Source: Acidovorax sp. SUPP3334 (GTDB lineage Bacteria; Pseudomonadota; Gammaproteobacteria; Burkholderiales; Burkholderiaceae_C). From it: a DNA stretch of 64,000 nucleotides. Below the pieces are notes generated by a model, which was not told the origin of the DNA, ran no database searches, and saw only the letters and a program-made list of their open reading frames with translations. Numbering within the stretch: the first letter of the stretch is position 1; each line of letters begins with the position of its first letter. Shown one piece after another: positions 1 to 7,336 of this stretch. The translations under genes and the position numbers were made by a program. The stretch lies in NCBI RefSeq assembly GCF_030159055.1, contig NZ_BQXQ01000003.1, positions 1 to 64,000 on the forward strand. Reading direction: 5' to 3'.

Positions 1-169
1 GCGACCTTCCAATGTCAATCTGGCATTCTTATGGCTGTTCATCCGGTGGGATCCCTCTGTGACTCTGAAGCGTGTTAACTCCAGTTTCCCAGACCCATTC
101 GGGTGAACAACCTATTGAGACATCACAACTAGCGGTGTCAAACGAACTGCCCCGAAGCCACTGACCGTC

Positions 170-701
170 GTGAGGATCTCAAGCCTGAAGCCTGGGGAGA
201 CGTTGGCCGACGGCGCTGTGCGTCCAAGCAGCGGTAGCCTGAAGATCCGCAAGCGCAAGTTCGCCCATGGCACTGTTACAGAATGGATCTTCAATTGGAC
301 ACGCGGCCGCAAGAGTTCTCGTCTCACCATCGGGCGTTACAGCCCGACGGAAACGGAGAACTGCTTCACTCTCTCTCAAGCCCGGAGCCAGGCTGCGCAG
401 TTGCAGGCGCTGATCAGCGCGGGACAGGATCCGATGTTGCAGCGGGAGATCCAACGCGAGACGAAACGTGTGGCTGAGGCCATGGCGATCACGACGTTGC
501 AGGAGGCTAAGGACAGAACCCTTGCCTTGGTGCTGGCTGCCTACATTGAATCGCTCAGGGCGCAGGAGAAAACCGATAGCGCCTCTGACGCAGAGAGCAT
601 GTTCGGCAACCACGTATTGAAAGCCTTTCCTGATCTTGCTGGGCTTCCGGCGGCAGCGATCCAGCCTGAACACATCTCGAGAATCCTGAGGCGCCTTGTA
701 G
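170..701 (+). pseudogene. Truncated tyrosine-type phage/island integrase (N-terminal remnant)
   Basis: The frame opens at a GTG at 170. An in-frame stop at 116-118 limits any extension upstream, and 1-169 shows no other gene. The first ~95 residues resemble the DUF4102 arm-binding domain (a basic GSLKIRKRK stretch, then LTIGRYSP). Residues ~115-178 resemble a SAM-like core-binding domain. The homology stops near 701, exactly where reading frame and similarity switch to an unrelated enzyme. The catalytic domain with the R..HxxR..Y residues is absent, so the product cannot recombine DNA. The same frame runs open to 910, but that tail is out-of-frame BKACE sequence and not integrase. It is read as the relic of a mobile element in the accessory arm left of the tRNA-Asn genes. 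Confidence 0.8.
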
Positions 702-1043
702 ACCGTTTTCGGTATCATGGGCGGCATCGGGGTGGATGCCGACAACGTGTTGTTCATGCGTCGAACGGCCGACAAACTGTTCGGCTAGGACTACGTCTGG
801 TCGGTGCTGGCGGCGGGCCGCCATCAGATGCCGTTGATCACGCAGGGCGCGATGCTCGGCGGCAACGTCCGTGTCGGTCTGGAAGACAGCCTTTTCATCG
901 GTCGGGGTGAGCTGGCCAAGAGCAATGCGCAGCAGGTGCTGAAGATCAAGGGCATTCTGAGCAGCCTCTCGCTGGACATCGCAACGCCGGCCGAGGCCTG
1001 CGAGATGCTCGCACTGAAGGGGGCATCGTCCGTGGCGTTCTGA
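702..1043 (+). pseudogene. 3' remnant of a BKACE-family (3-keto-5-aminohexanoate cleavage enzyme-like) gene
   Basis: In the frame ending at 1043 the translation begins TVFGIMGGIG and continues through AGRHQMPL and GGNVRVGLEDSL to a C-terminal ATPAEA segment. These are conserved C-terminal blocks of the BKACE/DUF849 family, zinc enzymes that cleave beta-keto acids with acetyl-CoA. An in-frame TAG at 786-788 interrupts the frame just after MRRTADKLFG. About two thirds of the gene is missing at the 5' side, where the truncated integrase abuts at ~701. From the ATG at 804 only 79 residues could be made, without the substrate or zinc residues. It is a clear degenerate fragment, pointing to an old deletion or insertion junction. 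Confidence 0.82.
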
Positions 1044-1174
1044 GTCGCCGCGCGTGCTCAGGGATTCACCTCTCCGCGGAAGGGGCGTTTGCTGCCAAAC
1101 TGCGCGGGCGCCGTGATCGCGGCGGCGGTGTGGGCTGCGCGAGGTGGCCCGAGGCAACGAAAGGTGGAACGGGT

Positions 1175-2173
1175 ATGACGGGTCTGATCGCAGCCTCGGC
1201 GCTGATGCACTTCTCCGATTTGGTGGCCGGCCTGGGTGGCGATGCGAAAGCCATCATGCAGGCGCACGGCGTCGACCCAAGTGCGGCCGGCTGCGCCGAG
1301 GGCCTGCTGAGCTATTCGGCAGTGACCGCGGTCATCGGGCGCGCCGCGGTGCAGCTGGACTGTCCGGACTTCGGTATGCGCCTGGGACAGCGCCAAGGCA
1401 TCGAAATCCTGGGTCCGGTAGCGCTTCTCATGCGGCATGCGGAGACGCTGGAAGATGCGTTGGAGGGCGTCTCACGCTACCTCTATCACTGTGCGCCGCC
1501 GGATGCTCTCGAACTGTGCCGGGGCTCTCGCTCGACGGCTTTCTCGCTGGAGATCGCGCCCTGGCAACTGGCACACCGCGACCAGACGGTGGAGAAGGGC
1601 CTGATGGTGGCCATGCAGGCGTTGCGGCTGGTGCTGGGCAAGGAGTTCGTGCCGCTGCGCGTGACCATGCAGCACAACCCGATCTCGACGCCTGAGACCT
1701 ACCAGCACTACTTCGGCACCCGTGTCGAGTTCGGCAGCGATCGCAATGCCATTCATCTGCCCAACGAACAGTTGCACCGCGGCATCGAAGGCAGAGACCC
1801 CGCCGTACTGTCGCTGGCGAAGTATTACCTGGGCCAGATCGATCCCGTGCTGCCGCTGGCGGGCCGCGTGCAGCAGTTGATCCTGCGGATGCTGCCGGGC
1901 AACCAAGCCAACCTATCGTCGGTCGCACAGGCATTGCTTATCCACCCGCGCTTTTTGCAGCGCAAGCTGGCCGAGTCGGGTACGTCTTTCGAGGACATCC
2001 TGGACCAAGTGCGTCGTGACAAGGCCTGGTACCTGTCGGAGCGTGGACTTCAAGTCCGCCAGATCGCCAGCATGCTCGGCTACCACGAGCCGAGCAGCTA
2101 TGCCCGTGCCTGCCGCCGCTGGTACGGAGAGTCACCCCGGCAGCTGATCGCGCGGCGCAGCCGCGGTCATTGA
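1175..2173 (+). CDS. AraC-family transcriptional regulator (Arabinose_bd-type N-terminus)
   Basis: The product has 332 residues from the ATG at 1175, which follows an AAGGTGG ribosome site. An upstream ATG in frame at 1130 lacks one. Residues ~20-205 match the PF12625-type ligand domain found in regulators such as OruR, with segments like LGPVALLMRHAETLEDA. The C-terminal ~100 residues carry a double helix-turn-helix of AraC type, with LSSVAQALLIHPRFLQRKLAE and then VRQIASMLGYHEPSSYARAC. It lies upstream of a zinc-type dehydrogenase and a Baeyer-Villiger monooxygenase on the same strand. A 21-bp-period direct repeat at 2289-2323 is the obvious candidate operator. The likely role is effector-dependent activation of those catabolic genes. 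The inducer is unknown. Confidence 0.88.
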   Translation: MTGLIAASALMHFSDLVAGLGGDAKAIMQAHGVDPSAAGCAEGLLSYSAVTAVIGRAAVQLDCPDFGMRLGQRQGIEILGPVALLMRHAETLEDALEGVSRYLYHCAPPDALELCRGSRSTAFSLEIAPWQLAHRDQTVEKGLMVAMQALRLVLGKEFVPLRVTMQHNPISTPETYQHYFGTRVEFGSDRNAIHLPNEQLHRGIEGRDPAVLSLAKYYLGQIDPVLPLAGRVQQLILRMLPGNQANLSSVAQALLIHPRFLQRKLAESGTSFEDILDQVRRDKAWYLSERGLQVRQIASMLGYHEPSSYARACRRWYGESPRQLIARRSRGH

Positions 2174-2288
2174 AGGCTCGCCCACAAGCGGATCCGCAAC
2201 GCTGCGAGGGTAAGGCGCTCCACCTGCTCACACGTTAGCGAAAGGTCTTGCGCCAGCCCTCGCGGCCCGTCTGCCCCGGAAGGCGTGT

Positions 2289-2323
2289 CGCGAAATGTCA
2301 AGTATGAATCGCCAAATGACAAG
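2289..2323 (+). promoter_or_regulatory. Candidate AraC-type operator (two direct repeats)
   Basis: CGCGAAATGTCAAG at 2289-2302 is repeated as CGCCAAATGACAAG at 2310-2323, 12 of 14 bases identical. The start-to-start distance of 21 bp equals two helical turns. That is the classical layout for an AraC-family dimer with two helix-turn-helices per subunit. The site lies 116 bp after the regulator stop and about 85 bp before the next translated frame. Assignment to the neighbouring regulator is inference. Confidence 0.6.
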
Positions 2324-2408
2324 ACGCGTGGAAGTCGCCTGACCAGAATGACTCGGGTCCAGCCGCAAAGAAGCTGGGCCTCGAAACCGAATCAGGAGAA
2401 AAGACACA

Positions 2409-2536
2409 TGACATCGATCCATGCGATCGGCGGGGCTGGCGACACCAGTCTCCCCGGTCACCCTACACGCCGCCTCGGGCTGCGCACCCTCTCACTAAGC
2501 CGCCGCAGCGCTTCTACGGTACGGAGGCGCATATGA
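2409..2536 (+). CDS. Short upstream ORF (42 codons) overlapping the dehydrogenase start
   Basis: An ATG at 2409 follows a CAGGAG ribosome site with a spacing of about 9 bases. The frame (MTSIHAIGGAGDT..., ending RRRI) stops with a TGA whose last bases overlap the dehydrogenase ATG as ATGA (2533-2536). No family is recognised. The rest of 2174-2532 holds only the candidate operator. The ORF could be a leader peptide coupled to the next gene, or the 5' end of a gene removed by rearrangement. The dehydrogenase also has its own GGAGG site at about 2525, so coupling is not essential. Confidence 0.4.
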
Positions 2537-3615
2537 CGATGCGCGCCGTTGTGATGCAGGAGGGCCAGCTCTCCGTGAGCCACGTCGCGATCCCTCAGCC
2601 CGGGCCTGGAGAAGTGTTGGTTCGCACACTCGCCTGCGGCATCTGCGGCAGCGACCTGCACTGCGCCAAGCATGGTCAGCATCTGCTCCAGGCGGCATTC
2701 GAGGCCACCGGCCAGCGATTGTTCGACTACCACCAGCCCGTCGTCATGGGGCACGAGATCTGCGCCGAGGTCGTGGAGCACGGCGCTGGGTGCAGCCGTG
2801 CGCTAGCAGCGGGCGCCCGTGTCGTGTCGGCGCCCTTTTTGCTGCGCCAGCAGCCGGTGACCCTGGGCTTCGGCGGCATCGACACGCCCGGTGGCTACGC
2901 GGAGTACATGGTCCTGACCGAGGCCCTGCTGCTGCCGGTGCCCGATGGCATCCCGAACGACGTCGCGACCTTGACCGAGCCGCTGGCCGTTGCACTGCAC
3001 GCGGTCAACCGGGGCGCCGTCGGCAGCCGTGACGTACCCATCGTCATCGGATGCGGACCCATCGGCCTGGCGGTGATCGCGGTGCTGCGCATGCGCGGCA
3101 TCGGTCCGATCGTAGCGGCGGATTTCTCGCCGACGCGCCGCGCCATGGCCAGGGCCCTGGGCGCCGACGTGGTGGTGGATCCCCGCGACACGTCGCCCTT
3201 CGACTCGTGGAAATCGATGGCAGCCGCCACCGCACCCTCGGACTTCGGGCGGCAGACGGCAATGTTCCCGGGCTACGCCTTCCGGCCCGCGGTGGTGTTC
3301 GAGTGCGTCGGCAGTCCTGGCGTCGTTCAGCAGATTCTGGCCGGTGCCCCGCCCTCGTCCAAGGTCGTCGTTGCGGGCGTGTGCATGGAAACCGACAGCT
3401 ACAAGCCCACGTTCGCGATCATGAAGGAAATCGACCTGGCCTTCTGCATGGCGTTCACGCCTGATGAATACGCCGAGGCCTTTTCGCTGCTGGCAACCGA
3501 GCAGATCCGGCTGGATTCGTTGATCACCGGCCACGTGGGCATCGAGGGTGTACAGGGCGCCTTCGATCGGCTGGCGTCGCCCGAACAGGACACCAAGATC
3601 ATCATCGTCCCCTGA
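2533..3615 (+). CDS. Zinc-binding alcohol dehydrogenase (medium-chain dehydrogenase/reductase)
   Basis: The 360-residue protein has an N-terminal GroES-like domain with the catalytic zinc signature CGICGSD (Cys38) and GHE at His74-Glu75. A Rossmann domain starts near residue 170 with IGCGPIGLAV. The four-cysteine lobe that binds structural zinc in many family members is missing: only one Cys lies in residues ~80-130. It would oxidise an alcohol or reduce a ketone with NAD(P). It sits between an AraC regulator and a Baeyer-Villiger monooxygenase. In such cassettes an alcohol is oxidised to the ketone that the monooxygenase converts to an ester or lactone, so that role is inferred. The start has a good GGAGG site just upstream. 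Confidence 0.85.
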   Translation: MTMRAVVMQEGQLSVSHVAIPQPGPGEVLVRTLACGICGSDLHCAKHGQHLLQAAFEATGQRLFDYHQPVVMGHEICAEVVEHGAGCSRALAAGARVVSAPFLLRQQPVTLGFGGIDTPGGYAEYMVLTEALLLPVPDGIPNDVATLTEPLAVALHAVNRGAVGSRDVPIVIGCGPIGLAVIAVLRMRGIGPIVAADFSPTRRAMARALGADVVVDPRDTSPFDSWKSMAAATAPSDFGRQTAMFPGYAFRPAVVFECVGSPGVVQQILAGAPPSSKVVVAGVCMETDSYKPTFAIMKEIDLAFCMAFTPDEYAEAFSLLATEQIRLDSLITGHVGIEGVQGAFDRLASPEQDTKIIIVP

Positions 3616-3723
3616 CGATGTAAGAGGGGGTGGTGAGCGCCGCTCAACGCCTCCAGCGCCATTGACTATGCCATTTCACAACAACCAGGCCGGGGCCCGC
3701 GCGGCCCGAGGCGGAGACGCATC

Positions 3724-5544
3724 ATGAACCCAGCCAACCCGGCAGACGCACCCACCCGCCAAGCCCTCGCGCTCGACGCAGCCGCATTGAGGCAGAAGTA
3801 CGCGCACGAGCGCGACGCTCGCCTCAAACCCCAACGCAACGCGCAGTACATTGGCACCGACGCCGGTTTCGAGGCCCTGGAGGATGACCCGTATATCGAG
3901 CAGCCTCTCGTGCGCGAGGCCGTGGACGAGACCATCGACGTGCTGGTGGTGGGCGGCGGCTTCGGCGGCCTGGTCTGCGCAGCCAACCTGAAGAAGGCCG
4001 GCATCGATGACTTCCGCATCCTCGACAAGGCAGGCGACTTCGGTGGCACCTGGTATTGGAACCGATACCCCGGCGCGCAGTGCGACACCGAGTCGTACAT
4101 CTACATGCCGCTTCTCGAAGAAACCGGCTATGTGCCGACGGAGAAGTACGCCCACGCGCCCGAGATCTTCGCGCACGCACAGCGCATCGCTCGTCATTTC
4201 GGGCTGTACGAGCGATCGCTGCTGCAGACGCAGGTCGCGGAGATGAACTGGGACGAAGCGACGCGCCGCTGGATCATTTCGACCGATCGGGGGGACGTGC
4301 TGCGCGCGCGCTACGTTTTCACTGCCAGCGGGCCGCTGAACCGGCCTAAGCTTCCCAACATTCCGGGCATCGAGCGCTTCAAGGGCAAGTTGTTCCACAC
4401 CAGCCGCTGGGACTACGCCTACACCGGCGGCAACGCCAGTGGCGGCCTGACGGGCCTGGCCGACAAGCGCGTCGCCGTGATCGGCACCGGCGCCACGGCG
4501 GTGCAATGCGTCCCCTACGTCGCACAGTACGCCCAGCATCTGTACGTGATTCAGCGCACGCCCGTGAACGTGGGCGAACGTGGCAATGCGCCCACCGATC
4601 CGGCGTGGGCGAAGTCCCTGCAGGCTGGCTGGCAGCGCGAGCGCATGCACAACTTCAACGGATGGATCGAAGGCGTCAAGGCTGAAAAGGATCTTGTGGC
4701 CGACGGCTGGACGCGCCTTTTCTATGGCGTGCGTGCGGGCTGGATCCCTACGGACGGCACGCCGCTGACGCCAGAGATCGCGATGCCGTTGGCGGAGCAA
4801 GCGGATTTTCGGATCGGCTCGGAGTGGCGCGAGCGCGTGGCGCAGACCGTGAAGCGGCCTGACGTGGCCGACGGCCTGAAGGCCTGGTACGGGGTGCTGT
4901 GCAAGCGCCCGGCGTTCAACGACAACTACCTGCCCGCCTTCAACCGTGACAACGTCTCGCTCGTCGACACGCGCGGGGCCGGGCTCGACGAGATCGGTGA
5001 GCATGGGTTCACGCATGCCGGCGTCGAGTACCCCGTGGACTGCATCGTGTTCGCCACTGGCTTCGAGGTCGGCACTGATTACAGCAGGCGTTCGGGTTTC
5101 ACGGTTCGCGGGGTGGGCGGCAAGACGCTGGCGCAACACTTCGAGAACGGCATGCGCAGCCTGCACGGTTTCTATGCGCATGGCTTTCCGAACTTCTTTT
5201 TTCTGGGCGTCGGGCAAAACGGCGTGAAGCCCAACTTCACCGACATGCTGACCGAGCAGGTTGAGCATCTGGTCGATCTCATCAATACCACGCGCAAGGT
5301 GGGCGCCACGCGCATCGAAGCCACAGCCAGCGCCGAGGCGGCTTGGCTGCAGACCCTGGTCGACAAATCGCAGATGGCCCGCGCCTACCTGGCTGCCTGT
5401 ACGCCCAGCTACTTCAACGACGAGGGGGGCGACCTGAACAAGAGCTGGATCGCCAACAACTACGGTGGCGGCACGCTCGAGTTTGCCCAGTTGTTGAAGG
5501 CGTGGCGCGAGCGTGGCGACCACGAGGGCCTGAACGTCCAGTAG
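3724..5544 (+). CDS. Flavin-containing Baeyer-Villiger monooxygenase
   Basis: The protein has 606 residues. An FAD-binding GGGFGG lies at 77-82, followed by the GGTWYWNRYPG block at 107-117 that is typical of type I Baeyer-Villiger enzymes. The diagnostic fingerprint FKGKLFHTSRWD is at 219-230 and a second nucleotide motif, GTGATA, at 254-259. It uses NADPH and O2 to insert oxygen next to a ketone carbonyl, giving an ester or lactone. A 70-residue N-terminal extension precedes the FAD domain, as in the longer cyclododecanone/steroid-type members. It lies 108 bp downstream of the dehydrogenase on the same strand, with a GGAG site before ATG 3724. Substrate range cannot be told from sequence. 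No lactone hydrolase is present nearby. Confidence 0.92.
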   Translation: MNPANPADAPTRQALALDAAALRQKYAHERDARLKPQRNAQYIGTDAGFEALEDDPYIEQPLVREAVDETIDVLVVGGGFGGLVCAANLKKAGIDDFRILDKAGDFGGTWYWNRYPGAQCDTESYIYMPLLEETGYVPTEKYAHAPEIFAHAQRIARHFGLYERSLLQTQVAEMNWDEATRRWIISTDRGDVLRARYVFTASGPLNRPKLPNIPGIERFKGKLFHTSRWDYAYTGGNASGGLTGLADKRVAVIGTGATAVQCVPYVAQYAQHLYVIQRTPVNVGERGNAPTDPAWAKSLQAGWQRERMHNFNGWIEGVKAEKDLVADGWTRLFYGVRAGWIPTDGTPLTPEIAMPLAEQADFRIGSEWRERVAQTVKRPDVADGLKAWYGVLCKRPAFNDNYLPAFNRDNVSLVDTRGAGLDEIGEHGFTHAGVEYPVDCIVFATGFEVGTDYSRRSGFTVRGVGGKTLAQHFENGMRSLHGFYAHGFPNFFFLGVGQNGVKPNFTDMLTEQVEHLVDLINTTRKVGATRIEATASAEAAWLQTLVDKSQMARAYLAACTPSYFNDEGGDLNKSWIANNYGGGTLEFAQLLKAWRERGDHEGLNVQ

Positions 5545-5720
5545 CCATTGTTCCGTGGACGCAAGCGTCGGGCCACCTCCAGGCCGGTGCTTGTCCGTCC
5601 GGCGAACGCCGACACTGCGCACCGGACCGTATTTGCCGCCCGTAATTTTTCCTTTTGATCCATTGGTGGCCAACTGCAACCGTTTCGTTGCCAAATTCCT
5701 ACATGGCCGTACACAAATGG

Positions 5721-5741
5721 ATCGTGACATGAATCGTGACA
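5721..5741. repeat. Paired 9-bp direct repeats beside the tRNA-Asn genes
   Basis: ATCGTGACA occurs at 5721-5729 and again at 5733-5741, 12 bp start to start. The pair lies about 80 bp outside the 3' end of the proximal tRNA-Asn gene, on the accessory side. Short direct repeats in this position can be arm-type integrase or excisionase sites, but no functional integrase is present to match. The surrounding 5545-5769 contains no gene I can support. Confidence 0.3.
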
Positions 5742-5769
5742 AGACTGGACTTCGATGTCGAAAAAGCAA

Positions 5770-5800
5770 AATACCCGCTATCGATAAGATAGCGGGTATT
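5770..5800 (-). terminator. Rho-independent terminator of the tRNA-Asn transcript
   Basis: AATACCCGCTATC (5770-5782) and GATAGCGGGTATT (5788-5800) form a perfect 13-bp stem with a 5-base loop. Read on the minus strand the hairpin is followed by TTGCTTTTT, a T-rich tail. It lies 23 bp beyond the CCA end of the tRNA at 5824, the expected position for ending that transcript. Confidence 0.8.
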
Positions 5801-5823
5801 CCAGTTGCCATGCGGCTTGTAAG

Positions 5824-5899
5824 TGGCTCCTCGACCTGGGCTCGAACCAGGGACCTACGGATTAACAGTCCGGCGCTCTACCGACTGAGCTATCGAGGA
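5824..5899 (-). tRNA. tRNA-Asn (GTT), copy 2
   Basis: On the minus strand the 76-nt sequence starts TCCTCGATAGCTCAG and has a GTT anticodon in the context CTGTTAA. It carries a GGTTCGAGCC T-arm and ends GAGGAGCCA with encoded CCA. Acceptor, D, anticodon and T stems all pair. It is identical to the copy at 5963-6038, separated by 63 bp, and probably co-transcribed with it. Its 3' end faces the accessory arm, so it is a plausible former attachment site for an integrase-bearing element. Confidence 0.96.
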
Positions 5900-5962
5900 A
5901 TATTCGGTGTGTGACTAGCGATGTAAAAGGCCCTGCGTACACATGCAAGGCCTTGATGATCT

Positions 5963-6038
5963 TGGCTCCTCGACCTGGGCTCGAACCAGGGACCTACGGA
6001 TTAACAGTCCGGCGCTCTACCGACTGAGCTATCGAGGA
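5963..6038 (-). tRNA. tRNA-Asn (GTT), copy 1
   Basis: This copy is identical over 76 nt to 5824-5899, including the encoded CCA. It is the promoter-proximal copy. A TATAAT element on the minus strand lies at 6051-6056, twelve bases before the mature 5' end. Tandem identical copies probably serve gene dosage. Confidence 0.96.
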
Positions 6039-6050
6039 ACAAGACTTAGA

Positions 6051-6056
6051 TTATAT
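6051..6056 (-). promoter_or_regulatory. -10 element of the tRNA-Asn promoter
   Basis: On the minus strand TATAAT sits in the context GTATATAATCTAAG, an exact consensus -10, about 12 bp upstream of the first tRNA-Asn. I see no convincing -35 hexamer at 16-18 bp. A C-rich discriminator typical of stringently controlled promoters is not evident. Confidence 0.6.
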
Positions 6057-6129
6057 ACACAAAAAGTGAGCAAATTGCCGATAACTCACCCCGTTGGGCG
6101 ACTACCAGCAGATGCGGCCCTGCATTCGT

Positions 6130-6549
6130 TCAGTGGCCCGGCTCCGGCCGTTGCCACAGCCACGCCAGCACGCACGCCATGCACAGGGACGCGCTGATGG
6201 CGACCCAGCGCGGCGCGTTGCCGAAGACGAGCATGGCAGCCGCCAGCGCCATGAGCGCGCTGGCGCTCCATTTGGCGCGGCGGCTTACCTGGCCTCCGTT
6301 GGCCCAGTCGCGCAGCATGGCGCCGAACACGGGGTGGCGCCAAAGCCAGGCATGCAAGCGCGGCGAGCTTCGGGCGGCGGCCCAGCCTGCCATGAGTATG
6401 AACACCGTCGTCGGCAGGCCCGGCACGAAGATTCCGATGACGCCGGTCACCAGGCTCAGCACGGCGAAGCACAGCAGCAACCAGCGCACGGGCAGGGGCA
6501 GCGGGGCAGGGCGCGGCGGTGGGGGCGAAGGCTCTGGCGGGGGCGGCAT
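6130..6549 (-). CDS. YbaN/DUF454-family inner-membrane protein
   Basis: This is a small hydrophobic protein of 139 residues. A proline-rich N-terminus (~20 residues) is followed by a transmembrane segment near 22-42. The DUF454 signature GxxLPTTVFILMAGW lies near 44-58, then a basic amphipathic stretch (SSPRLHAWLWRHPVFG), and two more hydrophobic segments near 95-130. Members are three-helix inner-membrane proteins of unknown function. The gene is divergent from the deformylase gene, with 85 bp between the starts, and stands alone. The family call rests on the LPTTVF block and the membrane layout. Confidence 0.82.
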   Translation of the reverse strand: MPPPPEPSPPPPRPAPLPLPVRWLLLCFAVLSLVTGVIGIFVPGLPTTVFILMAGWAAARSSPRLHAWLWRHPVFGAMLRDWANGGQVSRRAKWSASALMALAAAMLVFGNAPRWVAISASLCMACVLAWLWQRPEPGH

Positions 6550-6634
6550 GTGCGGATTGTGCCTGCCGCTGTGCCACCGGCGGCGCTATGCTGCTCAGCA
6601 CTTTCGACCTGGCGTCGGCTTTGTTTTTTGATCC

Positions 6635-7174
6635 ATGACCGTTCAAACCATTCTCAAGATGGGTGACGCGCGCCTGCTGCGCGTGGCCCAGCCCGTGACC
6701 GAATTCGACACCGACGCGCTGCACCTGCTGGTGCGCGACATGCTGGAAACCATGGAGGCCGTGAATGGCGCCGGCCTCGCTGCCCCGCAGATCGGTGTCG
6801 ACCTGCAGCTGGTGATCTTCGGCTCCGACCGCCTGAACCCGCGTTACCCCGACCGCCCCCTGGTGCCGCGCACGGTGCTGATCAATCCGCAGATCACCCC
6901 GCTGGGGGATGAAGAGGAGGAAGACTGGGAAGGCTGCCTGTCCATTCCCGGCCTGCGCGGCAAGGTGCCCCGCTGGACCCGCATCCGTTACCAAGGGGTT
7001 GATCCGTACGGCGACCCCATTGATCGGACGGCGGAGGGCTTCCACGCGCGCGTGGTGCAGCACGAATGCGATCACCTGATCGGCAAGCTGTACCCGATGC
7101 GGGTGCGCGATTTCACCCAGTTCGGCTTCACGGAAGTGCTGTTTCCCGAGATCGATGCCGCCGAAGACGATTGA
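6635..7174 (+). CDS. def: Peptide deformylase
   Basis: This metalloenzyme removes the formyl group from the N-terminal formyl-methionine of new proteins. All three motifs are intact in 179 residues: GAGLAAPQ at 45-52, EGCLS at 99-103 with the metal ligand Cys101, and HECDH at 143-147 with the two His ligands and the catalytic Glu. An acidic EEEED run precedes motif 2. Unlike the common def-fmt arrangement, no formyltransferase gene follows. A palindromic repeat element occupies the downstream gap instead. The ATG at 6635 starts the conserved [10 protein letters not shown] segment. Confidence 0.96.
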   Translation: MTVQTILKMGDARLLRVAQPVTEFDTDALHLLVRDMLETMEAVNGAGLAAPQIGVDLQLVIFGSDRLNPRYPDRPLVPRTVLINPQITPLGDEEEEDWEGCLSIPGLRGKVPRWTRIRYQGVDPYGDPIDRTAEGFHARVVQHECDHLIGKLYPMRVRDFTQFGFTEVLFPEIDAAEDD

Positions 7175-7208
7175 GGCCCGAACGCGTTGGCGTTGGCGTT
7201 GGCGCTTT

Positions 7209-7272
7209 TAATGAAAAGTACCTCCAGCGCAATCAATACGACGGGAGTGTGCTATAAATTTTATAGCACACG
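7209..7272 (+). repeat. Dispersed palindromic repeat, copy 1 (type 2)
   Basis: A CCAGCGCAA module at ~7224 is followed by the perfect inverted repeat GTGTGCTATAAA / TTTATAGCACAC (7247-7258 and 7260-7271). It resembles the copies at 11977-12038 and 63373-63434. It fills the gap between def and the end of glnD and could act as a transcript-end hairpin for both convergent genes. Confidence 0.75.
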
Positions 7273-7336
7273 AGTCGCCTGCAGGCAGTGATGCCGCTCG
7301 AGCATGCCGAGGCTGTCATCCACCGACGACCCATGC

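Noticed and set aside
3676-5811. A 711-codon open frame on the minus strand across the Baeyer-Villiger monooxygenase gene and up to the tRNA
   Set aside because: It is a shadow of high GC at third codon positions. The plus-strand protein has all family motifs, whereas the minus product is His/Arg/Ala-rich with no motifs. Its N-terminal part near 5640-5811 was considered as an integrase start, but no integrase pattern was found.
5824-6038. The two tRNA-Asn copies as attL/attR of a tiny island
   Set aside because: Only 63 bp separate them, both are complete including CCA, and the spacer holds no gene. A simple gene duplication explains it better.
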